This document shows positions 47,224 through 56,189 of a stretch of DNA of 64,000 nucleotides, piece after piece. The position numbers and the translations under genes were made by a program. Each line of letters begins with the position of its first letter. The stretch's first letter is position 1. The notes under the pieces are model-generated. The model worked only from the letters and a program-made list of their open reading frames with translations, did not search any database and had not been told where the DNA came from. Origin of the DNA: CAYYMD01 sp964472875 (GTDB lineage Bacteria > Planctomycetota > Phycisphaerae > SM23-33); NCBI GenBank assembly GCA_964472875.1, contig CAYYMD010000008.1, forward strand, positions 1 through 64,000. The letters run 5' to 3'.

Positions 47224-48030
47224 TTATCTCCGGAAGCCGCCGCCACCTGTGGACGCCCGCTCGGTCAGTGGCTCCAGCGTCGGATTTATTCTGGGCTTGG
47301 ACAGCGAGGATTCCTTGGAACTGTTGACGTAAATCCAGGCAGCGCCTTTTTTGTGACTCAGGACGTTTTCCAGTTTCTTCGCCAGTTCGGGGTCCATCTG
47401 AAGCGTTATCGATTTATACGTCCGGGGAACTTTAACGCCGGATCTTGTGCCCCTGGGCTGGTATTCCTCCCGCGGGTACTGGCCGCCTATCGCCAGAACA
47501 GGCACGTTCTCTATAACCCGGCAGGTGGTATATGTATCGCCCACGGGAAGAACCGCCAGCACATCGACCCTGTCGCCCCAGCTAAGTACGGTGCCCGGGG
47601 CCTTGTCCGGGTCGACTTCTATGGTGACGGCCGACATGTTCTTGGGAATGTTATAACTGGGCCGGTCTTCTCCGCCGCCGGTGACGTGTCCCCACAAAAC
47701 ATATTGTCCCTTGTTCACGTTCCTTGTGAGTCTCTCGCCGTCGAGGAAGGACTTTTTCGTCGAGGGGACAGGATTCGGCAGCACGTCGTACACATCCTCC
47801 GGCACGGTTACGGTGCGGATGTCTTCTTCGGCTTCGATTTCGTGGCCGAGGGTTAGATACTTGTTATACTTGAGAAGTTTTACGGTTTCGCCCCTTGCGG
47901 CGCTGCGGACGTGTGCGACGTGCACATTGTAGATTATCACCACAATCACCGCCAGCACCAAGGCGGTTATCAACAGTCCCTTGTTCTTTATTCCAGGTTT
48001 GCCTTCGCCGTTGTCATTATCCTGGGCCAT
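47224..48030 (-). CDS. cpaB: Flp pilus assembly protein CpaB/RcpC
   Basis: 268 residues from ATG 48030. One N-terminal transmembrane helix (about 16-36) is followed by a SAF domain (VKLLKYNKYLTLGHEIEAEEDI region) and the RcpC/CpaB beta domain with GDRVDVLAVLPVGDTY and typical VIENVPVLAIG. CpaB connects the secretin to the inner-membrane machinery in Tad systems. A GSTGGGGFRR-like tail is flexible. It sits directly before the FHA-CpaF gene. Confidence 0.85.
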   Translation of the reverse strand: MAQDNDNGEGKPGIKNKGLLITALVLAVIVVIIYNVHVAHVRSAARGETVKLLKYNKYLTLGHEIEAEEDIRTVTVPEDVYDVLPNPVPSTKKSFLDGERLTRNVNKGQYVLWGHVTGGGEDRPSYNIPKNMSAVTIEVDPDKAPGTVLSWGDRVDVLAVLPVGDTYTTCRVIENVPVLAIGGQYPREEYQPRGTRSGVKVPRTYKSITLQMDPELAKKLENVLSHKKGAAWIYVNSSKESSLSKPRINPTLEPLTERASTGGGGFRR

Positions 48031-48045
48031 TAATGTCTCCTGTTG

Positions 48046-48666
48046 TTATTCGGCGGGCCGTACCGCCATAAATTCTATACGTATTATTTTCTCAAGAGTC
48101 GGACAGTTTCGCAACCGTAGTATCAGCAATACTGTCCCGCCGTCGTCGTTGCGGATAAAAATATCTTTATCCGGGGATGCTTTACGGTCGCCGGCAGGAG
48201 GTGAATAGAATCCCATATCCCGTGCGATTTGCCGGTAATGTTCGCGTGTAGAAGTTTTGCTTGCCGGGCAGAGATAGCTTGCATGCTGGTAAAGATGTCC
48301 TCCCACGATCCGGCTGAAGGCGGCCTGTTTGACAGCACGGAGGGGTGGCGGGATTTTGGCCGGGTCGCCTTCCATTTGTTTGAGATTATTTCGTGCAGCC
48401 GTTGCGGGGTTTTCGGCCGATTCGAGCAGACCCTCAATTGCCATTGACGAAGGCGTCTGCGAAGTACTATCGCCGCCAACTGCCCCCGTATCGCCGGGAA
48501 CGGACGGCCGATTCGCATCGCCGCCGGCGGTGAAAAATATATATGCCTGCCAGGCGGCGAAAACCACGGCTACCAGCAGGCAGAAATACAATATCGACTT
48601 CCAGAATAATTTTCGCCTGGCCGATTTCTCCTGCTCGGCGCTTTCGGCGTAATTAGGTGCATTCAT
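48046..48666 (-). CDS. Unrecognised bitopic membrane protein in the Tad locus
   Basis: 206 residues from ATG 48666. A short basic cytoplasmic N-terminus is followed by one transmembrane helix (about 24-44, ILYFCLLVAVVFAAWQAYIFF), a Gly/Ser/Asp-rich linker and a periplasmic domain of about 130 residues ending LILRLRNCPTLEKIIRIEF. I do not recognise a family. It lies 15 nt upstream of cpaB and downstream of two pseudopilin-like genes, so it probably takes part in pilus assembly. Confidence 0.6.
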   Translation of the reverse strand: MNAPNYAESAEQEKSARRKLFWKSILYFCLLVAVVFAAWQAYIFFTAGGDANRPSVPGDTGAVGGDSTSQTPSSMAIEGLLESAENPATAARNNLKQMEGDPAKIPPPLRAVKQAAFSRIVGGHLYQHASYLCPASKTSTREHYRQIARDMGFYSPPAGDRKASPDKDIFIRNDDGGTVLLILRLRNCPTLEKIIRIEFMAVRPAE

Positions 48667-48680
48667 GGCGTGATTAGTCT

Positions 48681-49310
48681 CTACCAGTTGACAAGGTATA
48701 AATCGCGGAACGTTTTCCCCATATCGGTGCCGGGTTGAGAAACGTTGCTTAGGGTCTGATCAAGTTCCGAAAAGTAGACTTCGGAAAGTTCTTTCCAGCA
48801 CCGGGCCTCGTTACGGCGCCACTGTCTCCCGTCGCGGATGTGATAACTTTGCATCGGCCCGGTTATGAACTGACGCCAATAACTCTGTGGTGGGGGGAAT
48901 TCCACCGTCAATTCCGTGCCATGGCCACGGGGGTATTTTTCGACAACAGTTTCGCGCACAAATTCTTCGGCGGGGCTGTAATCTTCGCCCGATTTGGCGG
49001 CCAGTGCGTGCAGTGTATCTTCGGGGCCGTCGCTGTTTCTTCGGTGGACTATTTCCCCGCCGCCGGAAAGGAACAAATCCTCCAGCCGAAGACCGGATGG
49101 CCATCCTCCCCCCTTGGCGCTCTTCCAGGCCGAGTATCTGCTGGCGATCTTCACCTGCTGTTTATTCCTGTTGGCCCAGCCGAAAAAGAAAATCAGACTG
49201 ATTATCATCGCCAGAAACGGAATGCTGACCACCGTCTCGAAGATTGCGCTGCCGGACTGTTTATGCCGACGCCGGCGGTGCGGGAAAGTTGTTTTTATAA
49301 GTTTGTGCAT
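48681..49310 (-). CDS. TadE-like pseudopilin
   Basis: 209 residues from ATG 49310. The N-terminus has a basic leader and a TadE-type hydrophobic segment (SGSAIFETVVSIPFLAMIIS, about 20-45), with the conserved Glu five positions after the Gly. This is the class III signal-like region of TadE/TadF minor pilins cleaved by CpaA-type peptidase. The body is polar, with Trp-rich stretches. It is one of two or three TadE/TadG-type proteins here. Confidence 0.7.
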   Translation of the reverse strand: MHKLIKTTFPHRRRRHKQSGSAIFETVVSIPFLAMIISLIFFFGWANRNKQQVKIASRYSAWKSAKGGGWPSGLRLEDLFLSGGGEIVHRRNSDGPEDTLHALAAKSGEDYSPAEEFVRETVVEKYPRGHGTELTVEFPPPQSYWRQFITGPMQSYHIRDGRQWRRNEARCWKELSEVYFSELDQTLSNVSQPGTDMGKTFRDLYLVNW

Positions 49311-49331
49311 GTTTCAGTGTTATTTTGCGAA

Positions 49332-51410
49332 TCAGTGCTTAATGTACATCTCGGCCATGTCCTCGTCCACGGCCATCATGTACTCATATACCTTTTGCAG
49401 TTCGTCGTAAGTCAACAGGTGGCCGACCGAATCTATCTCCGATGAGCCCTCGTCGAGCCGCCAGGCCCAGTCCCGCCACTTGCTAACGGGCATCAGAGCG
49501 GTTTGCCAGTCCTGTGTCCACAAATCGAAACTTGAATTATTGAACACCTTGGATTGCGATACCGCCACCATTTGTTCGGCAGGGTTGGGGTTTTGGAAAC
49601 GGTTCGACCAGACCGTGCTGACGTCCCCGGCTCCGCCGACGCCAAGGTAGGTAAAGTATTCCCTGCGGAAACCCTCGTCGGGGTCCGAGCGGTATTCAGG
49701 CGCCGGGCCAGGATCGTAATCGCCTGTGGAGGTGTCCAGCAACATAGGCGCCGGCAGTTCCGCGTACTGGTCCCAGTTACACGGATTGTCTATTTCCACC
49801 TCCGCGCCTACGTCAATACCGCCGAATGTATACCACGCAACCACGTAGACATCCTGGAACAGCGGCTCGCCGGTCATAGGATCGACTTTTTCCTGAATGC
49901 CTATCCGGTGATCATAGGTGGTCTGGTAGGTGTAACTGTCTTTCCAGACGTAATTAGATACCATCGGCACCGACCAGTTCTCCGGGTCGTTCCAGCCGGG
50001 AGTCCAGATTGAGATGGGATACTTGCCGTTGGTGTAATATGTTCCGGGGCTGAGCCAGTTGGGTGAATTCTCCGGAACGGAAGACACTATCTCCACCAGA
50101 TAAAACATGGTGCGGTCAACACTCACATCATTGCGCTGGGCCGTTTCTCGCGCGGTGGGGTAATCCGTTATCCATTGTGGGTAATGTATGGTCTGCCGTG
50201 TTCCTGAGTCAAACATGTAGCCCAGTTTGATGTCGGCGATTTTGCGGATGTAATGATAAAAATAGGTATCGGGCAGTTTGCCGCGGTGGTGCCGGCCGTG
50301 ATCATACGCCCACCAGTTTATGCGATCCATCGCCCAGTGATAAGGACCTTCAGCGCCATACCCGATGTGTACACGGTTAGTTACATTTCTCCAGTGTCCC
50401 GGGCGTCCTCCGCTTCTCTGTTTGGCCGAGGCCCCGACGCGCCTGCCGCCCACGTTCACGCTACCGCTGCCGCCTCTGACAAGCGGACCGGGGGTGCCCG
50501 GCACCCATTCCCTTCCGATTACCTCGGTCCTGTACAGAGGGTATCGCCAGCGATACAGGCGGGCCCACGGGCCCAGGCGGTGAGGCCACTGGCCGTCGGG
50601 AATAGCCCCGCCACGTCCGCCGGTGTATCTGAATGTCGCGCAGTTGCTGTAAACGTGTTCACGTCCCTGGAGCGTGGGCTGGTAATCGCGAAACTCGCCG
50701 CGTTTTGCCGGTGGCCGCGGCACAACGGGAATCAGAAAGGCCGTATCGGTCTCGTTGGCCTGTCCGAATTGAACGGCATCGGCCTGCGCCAGCATGCCCG
50801 CGGCCTCAATGGCGGACTGCGAAAAATTATCCAGTGTGGTTACCGCCTGCCAGAATTTGCCGTTAGGCGGCGCGCTGCCTCCGCCGCGGATTGCCCAGTG
50901 CGTGGTCTGGTCCATCTCGAAGCCACCCTGGTTAAGTGCCTCGTTCATGGCCGAAAGAATCTCGCTCTGGTGAAGCATTCTTTGGCGGAGAGATTCGAGC
51001 CCTTCGGTGAGGTATGTCTCCGGTGTGCCCCGCGACACCTGGTTGCTTAGGGCCTGTTCCCAGGCCTGCAACTCTTCTGCCGACATCTGGACCGAAAGCG
51101 GCAGTGCATCCATAATCGGAACCATTGCCAGAATGCGCGAAGACGCCACGTTGTTCATGGCCACCAGGTTCAGCGTGCGGGCTATCCAGCCGCCGCCGCT
51201 CACGGCCGCGGCATCGGCGGTGTTCTGGCATTCCAGGCGCCGGTTGGCCTGGACCCCCATGTTCAGGACGTAAAACACCACTCCCACCAACAGCGTCATG
51301 GCCAGCAGCAGCACCACCAGTATCTGCCCGCCGGCTTTTCGGCCGGGATATGGACGCCGGGCCCGAATGGCTACTTTCTGTTTCGATGCGATTTTTTTAC
51401 CGTTCTGCAT
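49332..51410 (-). CDS. TadG-like pilus-associated exported protein
   Basis: 692 residues from ATG 51410. A basic start is followed by GGQILVVLLLAMTLLVGVVF and NMGVQANRRLECQNTADAAA, the TadG-type anchor with the conserved N-terminal DAAA segment. TadG normally carries a von Willebrand A domain with a MIDAS motif; I see no clear DxSxS here. Instead there is a long extracellular region rich in Trp, Tyr, Asn and Pro. It may be a surface tip or adhesin protein of the pilus. Confidence 0.7.
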   Translation of the reverse strand: MQNGKKIASKQKVAIRARRPYPGRKAGGQILVVLLLAMTLLVGVVFYVLNMGVQANRRLECQNTADAAAVSGGGWIARTLNLVAMNNVASSRILAMVPIMDALPLSVQMSAEELQAWEQALSNQVSRGTPETYLTEGLESLRQRMLHQSEILSAMNEALNQGGFEMDQTTHWAIRGGGSAPPNGKFWQAVTTLDNFSQSAIEAAGMLAQADAVQFGQANETDTAFLIPVVPRPPAKRGEFRDYQPTLQGREHVYSNCATFRYTGGRGGAIPDGQWPHRLGPWARLYRWRYPLYRTEVIGREWVPGTPGPLVRGGSGSVNVGGRRVGASAKQRSGGRPGHWRNVTNRVHIGYGAEGPYHWAMDRINWWAYDHGRHHRGKLPDTYFYHYIRKIADIKLGYMFDSGTRQTIHYPQWITDYPTARETAQRNDVSVDRTMFYLVEIVSSVPENSPNWLSPGTYYTNGKYPISIWTPGWNDPENWSVPMVSNYVWKDSYTYQTTYDHRIGIQEKVDPMTGEPLFQDVYVVAWYTFGGIDVGAEVEIDNPCNWDQYAELPAPMLLDTSTGDYDPGPAPEYRSDPDEGFRREYFTYLGVGGAGDVSTVWSNRFQNPNPAEQMVAVSQSKVFNNSSFDLWTQDWQTALMPVSKWRDWAWRLDEGSSEIDSVGHLLTYDELQKVYEYMMAVDEDMAEMYIKH

Positions 51411-51450
51411 ATTACAGTAAATTATAGGCGTCGCGCCAGGCCCGAAACCT

Positions 51451-54177
51451 CTATTGCTCGAGTTGTTGCCGGGCCTGGGCTATGAGGGACTTCACCTCGT
51501 CGGTGTCTTTGTATCTTTTGGCTATATTGAAATAGGCAATTGCGCCCTTGTAGTCATTGGCGTTCATTGCCTCACGACCTTTTTGGAGATTTTCCTCATA
51601 GTGGATTTCATCCGACAGCGCCTGAGTTTCTTTCGTATCGTTAATGTCCCGTGCCTGCTTGACGAGTTCCTTGGCATTAGCGAATTCGCGGTTTTCCAAA
51701 GCCGTCTTGGCCTGTGAGAGGTAGGATTTATACTTTCTCTCCCGCGTGGTTCTGGCCAGTTCAGCCGTGACCAGTTCTTTCTTGGAAGGGTCAATACTCC
51801 TGGCTTGTTCGAATGCCGTGATGGCTTCTTTGTAATCGCCGTTGGCGCGGTGTTTTCTGCCTTCGTTAATTTTGATGCGGCTGCGACAGTCTTTTATTTT
51901 ATCTTTGAGGGAACTGTCGCTTTTGATTTTTGCGGCCTGCTGGTACAGTTCCAGGGCCTGTTCCCACTGTCCCTTGTTGTGGAGGCCGTCGGCCCGCCTG
52001 AGCAATCCCGCAAAGTCCTGTTCGCGGATTATCCTGTTGCGAAGCGATTTTGCCGCGGAGTTATCGGGATTATCGGCGAGTATTTTCTCCAGTTCCTTCA
52101 GCGCCTGGTCGTATTTATTTTCGTCGTAGAGGCGCCGGGCACTGGTCAGCGACATTTCCGATTTGAGCCGGCTTATTTGATTCTCGAGTTCGGCTGACGG
52201 CTTGATATTGTTGGCCTTTTCCAGTGCTTCTATGCGGGCCGCCGTGTCGTTGTTCTGTTCGGCCTGGCGCGCCTCGGACATGGCGGCGGCGTAGCGGCTT
52301 TCCCTGTCCAGTTTTTCAATTTTTTCTTCTACAGTCTTCTGCAATTGGTTCCGCCGGGTAGCGGATAATTCCCGCGCAGTTTCGCTCTCGAGCATGGCCA
52401 GGGCGTCCTGGTAGGCAGTCCTCGCGGCAACGTAGTCGTCCTGGCCAAGCATTTCGTCGCCTTTGGAGACGTGCTCTTTAAACTGCTTTTCGAATTTCTT
52501 TTGTGTTGCCTCGGCCCTGAGTTGTCTCAGCCGCTGACGCTGCAGGGAAGTGAGCGTTAGGTTGGAGAGGTATTCGAGATTGTCTTCGGCCTCTGCGAAA
52601 CGTTCCTCCTCGAGCGCGTTTTCAGCAGTTTGTATTTTGTCTTCGAAATCGCGGGTGTTCAGGCGATATTCCTCAAAGTCCCGGATTACGTTATCCATAC
52701 GTGTGGTCCATTCCACGAACAGTTGGTTCTCGCTGCGCGCCTGAAGCTGCTGGATTCGTTCCGTGGCGTTGGATTCCTCCGCTGCCGCGGCGCTCCAGTT
52801 GCCGCGCAGTACGTTTATGTGTCCTCTGCACAGGTGAACCCATACGGATGCCTTGGCCGACTGGATGGTTCCTTTGAATCGCTGCTTTGTGGTCAGGTCC
52901 TGGAACCCGGCGATGGCCTCGCGAAGTTTCTCGATGGCCTGATCCTTTTGGCCGATGTCGCGGGCCTCCAGGGCCTTTTCAAAATCGTCTTTGGCTTCCT
53001 CGAATGCCTGGGTGGCGGTTTTGCGCAGATTGGTCGCCTCCATGTGCTGTTTTACACCCCATGACACGCCGATGCCGATGATGCTTACTACAATAACGCC
53101 CAGCAATACGAGTTTTGTTCGCCTGGAGAGACCCTTGGAAGGAACGGGGGCGGTCGGCGGAGGGCCCTGCGGTTCTCGGGCTTCTTCGGCGGCTTCTTCG
53201 CCTTCACCACCGGCGGGTTGTTCGCCCGGCTGCTCCTGCGGCTGCATTTCTTCAGGAGGTCCGCCCACAGGCCCTGCCTGTGTCCCGCGGGCATGCCCCG
53301 AAAAGGCAGAGCGTATCGCCCTGCCCAGGATCTCCATATTTTCAAAACGCTGGTCGCGGTCCTTGGCCATCATTTTCGAGACGATGTCCGAAAGTGGCTT
53401 GGGCACCGAGGGATTAATCTCGTGTGCTGGCGGGGCCTGGACTTTTTCGTTTCCGTGCCACTTCATCCAACGCAGGGCCTCGCTGTGGCGGTCACGCACA
53501 ATATCCTGGAATATTTCGTTGAACTTGTCCCTGCCTATGAGCATCTCGTAGGCGATAAAGCCCAGGGAATAAACATCCACCCGCTCGTCTATGTCCGTGC
53601 CGGCGAACAGTTCCGGGGCCATGTATTTGGTCGTGCCCAGCGGCAGAGACTCCTGGCCGGTTAATGTGGCGGCCACGCCGAAGTCGGTAATCTTCGCCCG
53701 CAGTCCCTCGCCGACGATAATGTTGCCGGGTTTTATGTCGCGATGGATGATTCCCGCCGAGTGAACTGCGTTAAGCGCGGCGGCCAGTCGCCAGATTATC
53801 TGAAGCGTTGCCTTGGGGTCTACCGGCTGGCGGTTTTCCTCCAGAGACTGCTCCAGTGTGTGCCCTGCCACGAATTCCATAACAATAAACTGGCCTTGCT
53901 CGGTTTCCAGCAGTTCGTAGATATTGACAATGCCCGGCTGCTCCGGCGCAAGTTTGGCGAGGATTTGCGCCTCCTTGCGGAATCGCTTGAGCGATTCCTC
54001 GTCGGCGGCCAGTTGCATAGGCACCTGTTTGATGGCGACATTCCTGTCGAGCGTCGGGTCGTAACACTTATAGACGACGGCCTGTCCGCCGATTCCGAGC
54101 CGCTTGCGAACTTCGTATTTGCCGATTTTCGTGCCGGTCGGCATTCCCGGACCTTGTTGCGAGTTATTCTCAGGCAT
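51451..54177 (-). CDS. Ser/Thr protein kinase with TPR/coiled-coil extracytoplasmic region
   Basis: 908 residues from ATG 54177. The Hanks-type kinase domain (about 19-285) is complete: Gly loop GIGGQAVVYK, Lys50 in VAIK, catalytic HRDIKPGN (Asp146), DFG (164-166) and APE in YMAPELF. A Pro/Gln/Glu-rich linker leads to one transmembrane helix (about 352-374, LVLLGVIVVSIIGIGVSWGV). The rest is helical with TPR-like and coiled-coil repeats. It lies in the middle of the Tad locus, between tadG-like and tadE-like genes, alongside two FHA proteins. It is the probable source of the phosphothreonines they read. Confidence 0.88.
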   Translation of the reverse strand: MPENNSQQGPGMPTGTKIGKYEVRKRLGIGGQAVVYKCYDPTLDRNVAIKQVPMQLAADEESLKRFRKEAQILAKLAPEQPGIVNIYELLETEQGQFIVMEFVAGHTLEQSLEENRQPVDPKATLQIIWRLAAALNAVHSAGIIHRDIKPGNIIVGEGLRAKITDFGVAATLTGQESLPLGTTKYMAPELFAGTDIDERVDVYSLGFIAYEMLIGRDKFNEIFQDIVRDRHSEALRWMKWHGNEKVQAPPAHEINPSVPKPLSDIVSKMMAKDRDQRFENMEILGRAIRSAFSGHARGTQAGPVGGPPEEMQPQEQPGEQPAGGEGEEAAEEAREPQGPPPTAPVPSKGLSRRTKLVLLGVIVVSIIGIGVSWGVKQHMEATNLRKTATQAFEEAKDDFEKALEARDIGQKDQAIEKLREAIAGFQDLTTKQRFKGTIQSAKASVWVHLCRGHINVLRGNWSAAAAEESNATERIQQLQARSENQLFVEWTTRMDNVIRDFEEYRLNTRDFEDKIQTAENALEEERFAEAEDNLEYLSNLTLTSLQRQRLRQLRAEATQKKFEKQFKEHVSKGDEMLGQDDYVAARTAYQDALAMLESETARELSATRRNQLQKTVEEKIEKLDRESRYAAAMSEARQAEQNNDTAARIEALEKANNIKPSAELENQISRLKSEMSLTSARRLYDENKYDQALKELEKILADNPDNSAAKSLRNRIIREQDFAGLLRRADGLHNKGQWEQALELYQQAAKIKSDSSLKDKIKDCRSRIKINEGRKHRANGDYKEAITAFEQARSIDPSKKELVTAELARTTRERKYKSYLSQAKTALENREFANAKELVKQARDINDTKETQALSDEIHYEENLQKGREAMNANDYKGAIAYFNIAKRYKDTDEVKSLIAQARQQLEQ

Positions 54178-54208
54178 TAATTAATATTTCCGTTATATCT
54201 TTTATAGT

Positions 54209-55099
54209 TCATTCGTCCCACGTCTCGACGTCGACATAATCCTGCGGTCCTTCGTTCGGCATGCGGCAGTGTGCGACTATGTCAATACCATAATCGCCGG
54301 CGCCGAAGTCCAGTTGCTTTCCGCCGCTTAAGACCGCAAAAACCCGGTCGGCATACGGCACCGATAAATACAGCGTATGTCTGACGGTTACTTTAAGGTC
54401 CTCATCCTTGGCGTATTTGTTGCCGCCACCGGCGGGCGGGGCCAGTGTAACGTCCGTATACTGGCGGGCGTAGTAAAGTTTTTTGCCCAGGTAATCCCTG
54501 GCCCACTTGGGCGTTGTTTTATTATAACGGCTGAACAGCTGCTGCAGCCCTTGCTGAAGTACGGCCGAATCTCCATCCGGCAATTCTTCGCTGGATGATG
54601 ACACAGGCAACACTGCCCATACGGCCGCATCCTCTATCATCCGCATCTTGGGCGATGCGTCGCCGGGGTACACTTCGTTGGGCGGCTCTTGGGGGAAGAT
54701 ATTCATCGGCACCGCCACGACCGCGCTGCGCGCTCCGCAGTAAGCCGCATAATGAACGGACATGTTTCCTGTCATCAGAAACATGCACTGGGTCATTATC
54801 ATAACCAGCATAAGAGCAAACGGCAGCACCAGTGCGAATTCAAGTATCGCAACACCGCTTTGCGGGGATGGCCTTCGCCGGCGCCGTCCGGCCATCCACA
54901 TCACACCGCACAGTCCAACCAGGGCCACGGCGCAAAACAGCATTACAACCCCGGCCAGTATGGAAATCCTGCTGAACAGTGCACGTCGTATCCACGGCGT
55001 TTTCGCGGCGGCAAATACGGCGGCCGCGCCGGCCGAAAGCAGCAGCACCGCAACGGCTGCGATAAACGCAACACGTCCTGTTCGCCATTTGCCGTTCAT
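54209..55099 (-). CDS. TadE-like protein with three N-terminal membrane segments
   Basis: 296 residues from ATG 55099. Two hydrophobic segments (about 10-30 and 41-67) precede the TadE motif SGVAILEFALVLPFALMLVM (about 82-101), which is normally N-terminal. The C-terminal part is a globular polar domain (YGIDIVAHCRMPNEG). The extra N-terminal membrane pair looks like a fusion or a start site placed far upstream; a start nearer the TadE motif is not excluded. It follows cpaA by 3 nt. Confidence 0.7.
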   Translation of the reverse strand: MNGKWRTGRVAFIAAVAVLLLSAGAAAVFAAAKTPWIRRALFSRISILAGVVMLFCAVALVGLCGVMWMAGRRRRRPSPQSGVAILEFALVLPFALMLVMIMTQCMFLMTGNMSVHYAAYCGARSAVVAVPMNIFPQEPPNEVYPGDASPKMRMIEDAAVWAVLPVSSSSEELPDGDSAVLQQGLQQLFSRYNKTTPKWARDYLGKKLYYARQYTDVTLAPPAGGGNKYAKDEDLKVTVRHTLYLSVPYADRVFAVLSGGKQLDFGAGDYGIDIVAHCRMPNEGPQDYVDVETWDE

Positions 55100-55102
55100 A
55101 AT

Positions 55103-55690
55103 TTAAAATCCAAGAATACCCCTGGCCGCCGGACCACCGAGCAGAACATCGACCAGTGCCCCGGCAGCGCCGATACAAAGCGCCAGGCCGAAAGGTATTT
55201 TAGGGCTCTCCGGCGAAGAGGGGCCCGCCGGTTTGCCCCGCGCAAACAAAAGGTAAAGGAATCGCAGTATCCGGCCCAGTGTGCGTTTTGTTATTTTCTT
55301 TTTCAACATTACCGCCAGGGCCATCACAGCGGCGACCGCAAAACCGTAAAAAAGAGTCGCCAGCGCCACTCCCGTGCCGCCGAGAGCGCCGACAGCGGCC
55401 ATAAGTTTCACATCGCCGCCGCCTATGCCTCCGGCCAGCCACGCCAGAAGTAGTGGCCCTGCGCCTACCAATACGCCCAGGGCCGCGCCGGCCAAACCTA
55501 TGGACGCTGCCGACTGTTTGCCGCTTATCCCGCCCAGGAATGTATGGCCGACGAGTCCGACGATTAAAGCCGGATATGTTATCACATTGTATATTTTGCC
55601 GCTGCGAACGTCGACAATTGCGGATAACAACACCACTACGCCAAGAATCACAAGCGGCCAGTATTTGGCGAAATCAAACCACACACGCAA
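55103..55690 (-). CDS. cpaA: Prepilin peptidase CpaA/TadV
   Basis: 195 residues from ATG 55690. Six hydrophobic segments and the two catalytic aspartates of A24 peptidases: Asp in AIVDVRSGKIYN and Asp in the GxGD motif GGGDVKLMA. It cleaves the leader of the Flp pilin and pseudopilins. It lacks the N-methylation domain of full-length PilD, as is usual for Tad systems. The pilin gene lies 47 nt upstream. Confidence 0.9.
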   Translation of the reverse strand: MRVWFDFAKYWPLVILGVVVLLSAIVDVRSGKIYNVITYPALIVGLVGHTFLGGISGKQSAASIGLAGAALGVLVGAGPLLLAWLAGGIGGGDVKLMAAVGALGGTGVALATLFYGFAVAAVMALAVMLKKKITKRTLGRILRFLYLLFARGKPAGPSSPESPKIPFGLALCIGAAGALVDVLLGGPAARGILGF

Positions 55691-55737
55691 ACCTCAGTCG
55701 GCGTCGCGCAATTTCAAACCGTTGATGAAAAGGCCGA

Positions 55738-55950
55738 CTAATCGGGCATAGTTTCTTCGGCGGATCCTCTGATCCGGCTGAAAAGATCGAGCACCCATTG
55801 CTTGATATCGCCGCCGAACCACACTACCAGCCCAAGCAGAGGCAGGGCGATGGCGGCTATGACAAGGATATACTCAATCATGTCAGCGCCTTGTTGGTCC
55901 CGATTGAGTGTGCGGAGTTTATTCATCATGCGTTTTACATTTTTTTTCAT
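55738..55950 (-). CDS. flp: Flp-family pilin
   Basis: 70 residues from ATG 55950, with a GAGGTG ribosome-binding site. A basic leader of about 20 residues (KKNVKRMMNKLRTLNRDQQG) precedes ADMIEYILVIAAIALPLLGL. The conserved Glu at +5 after the Gly and the following Tyr are the Flp processing motif (G/xxxxEY). The mature pilin would be about 49 residues, typical for Flp. Immediately upstream lies a GC hairpin that could raise the level of this segment of mRNA. Confidence 0.85.
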   Translation of the reverse strand: MKKNVKRMMNKLRTLNRDQQGADMIEYILVIAAIALPLLGLVVWFGGDIKQWVLDLFSRIRGSAEETMPD

Positions 55951-55964
55951 TGGTTTCACCTCTC

Positions 55965-56003
55965 CGGCCGGTAACTTACAAATACTTCCTTCCTCGCCGG
56001 CCG
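55965..56003 (-). other. Hairpin just before the flp ribosome-binding site
   Basis: CGGCCGG (55965-55971) and CCGGCCG (55997-56003) form a 7-bp GC stem between the small pilin-like gene and flp. No T-tract. It could be an mRNA processing or stabilising element that lets flp be expressed above its neighbours. Confidence 0.4.
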
Positions 56004-56189
56004 TTACGGGAAGGGAAGGGTATGCAGAAATACCACCATACCGTAATGCACTGCCAGTAAATCCAGCAGCATTCTTATAACGTAAGCCATCGGCAACACG
56101 AAGGCCGCCAGTAGAAGCGCCCATTCTATGGTCGTCTGCCCCGCCTGGTTGGTTGCCGAAAGCGAGAAAAATTTTGCTATTGCCGTCAC
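56004..56189 (-). CDS. Second small Flp/TadE-like pilin
   Basis: 61 residues from GTG 56189, overlapping the cpaF stop (GTGA). A short leader is followed by AGQTTIEWALLLAAFVLPMA, where Gly, the Glu five residues later and an aromatic residue match the type IV Flp processing rule (EW instead of EY). The C-terminus is hydrophobic and short (HYGMVVFLHTLPFP). Either a minor pilin or a TadE-like stub; small size and position favour minor pilin. Confidence 0.65.
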   Translation of the reverse strand: MTAIAKFFSLSATNQAGQTTIEWALLLAAFVLPMAYVIRMLLDLLAVHYGMVVFLHTLPFP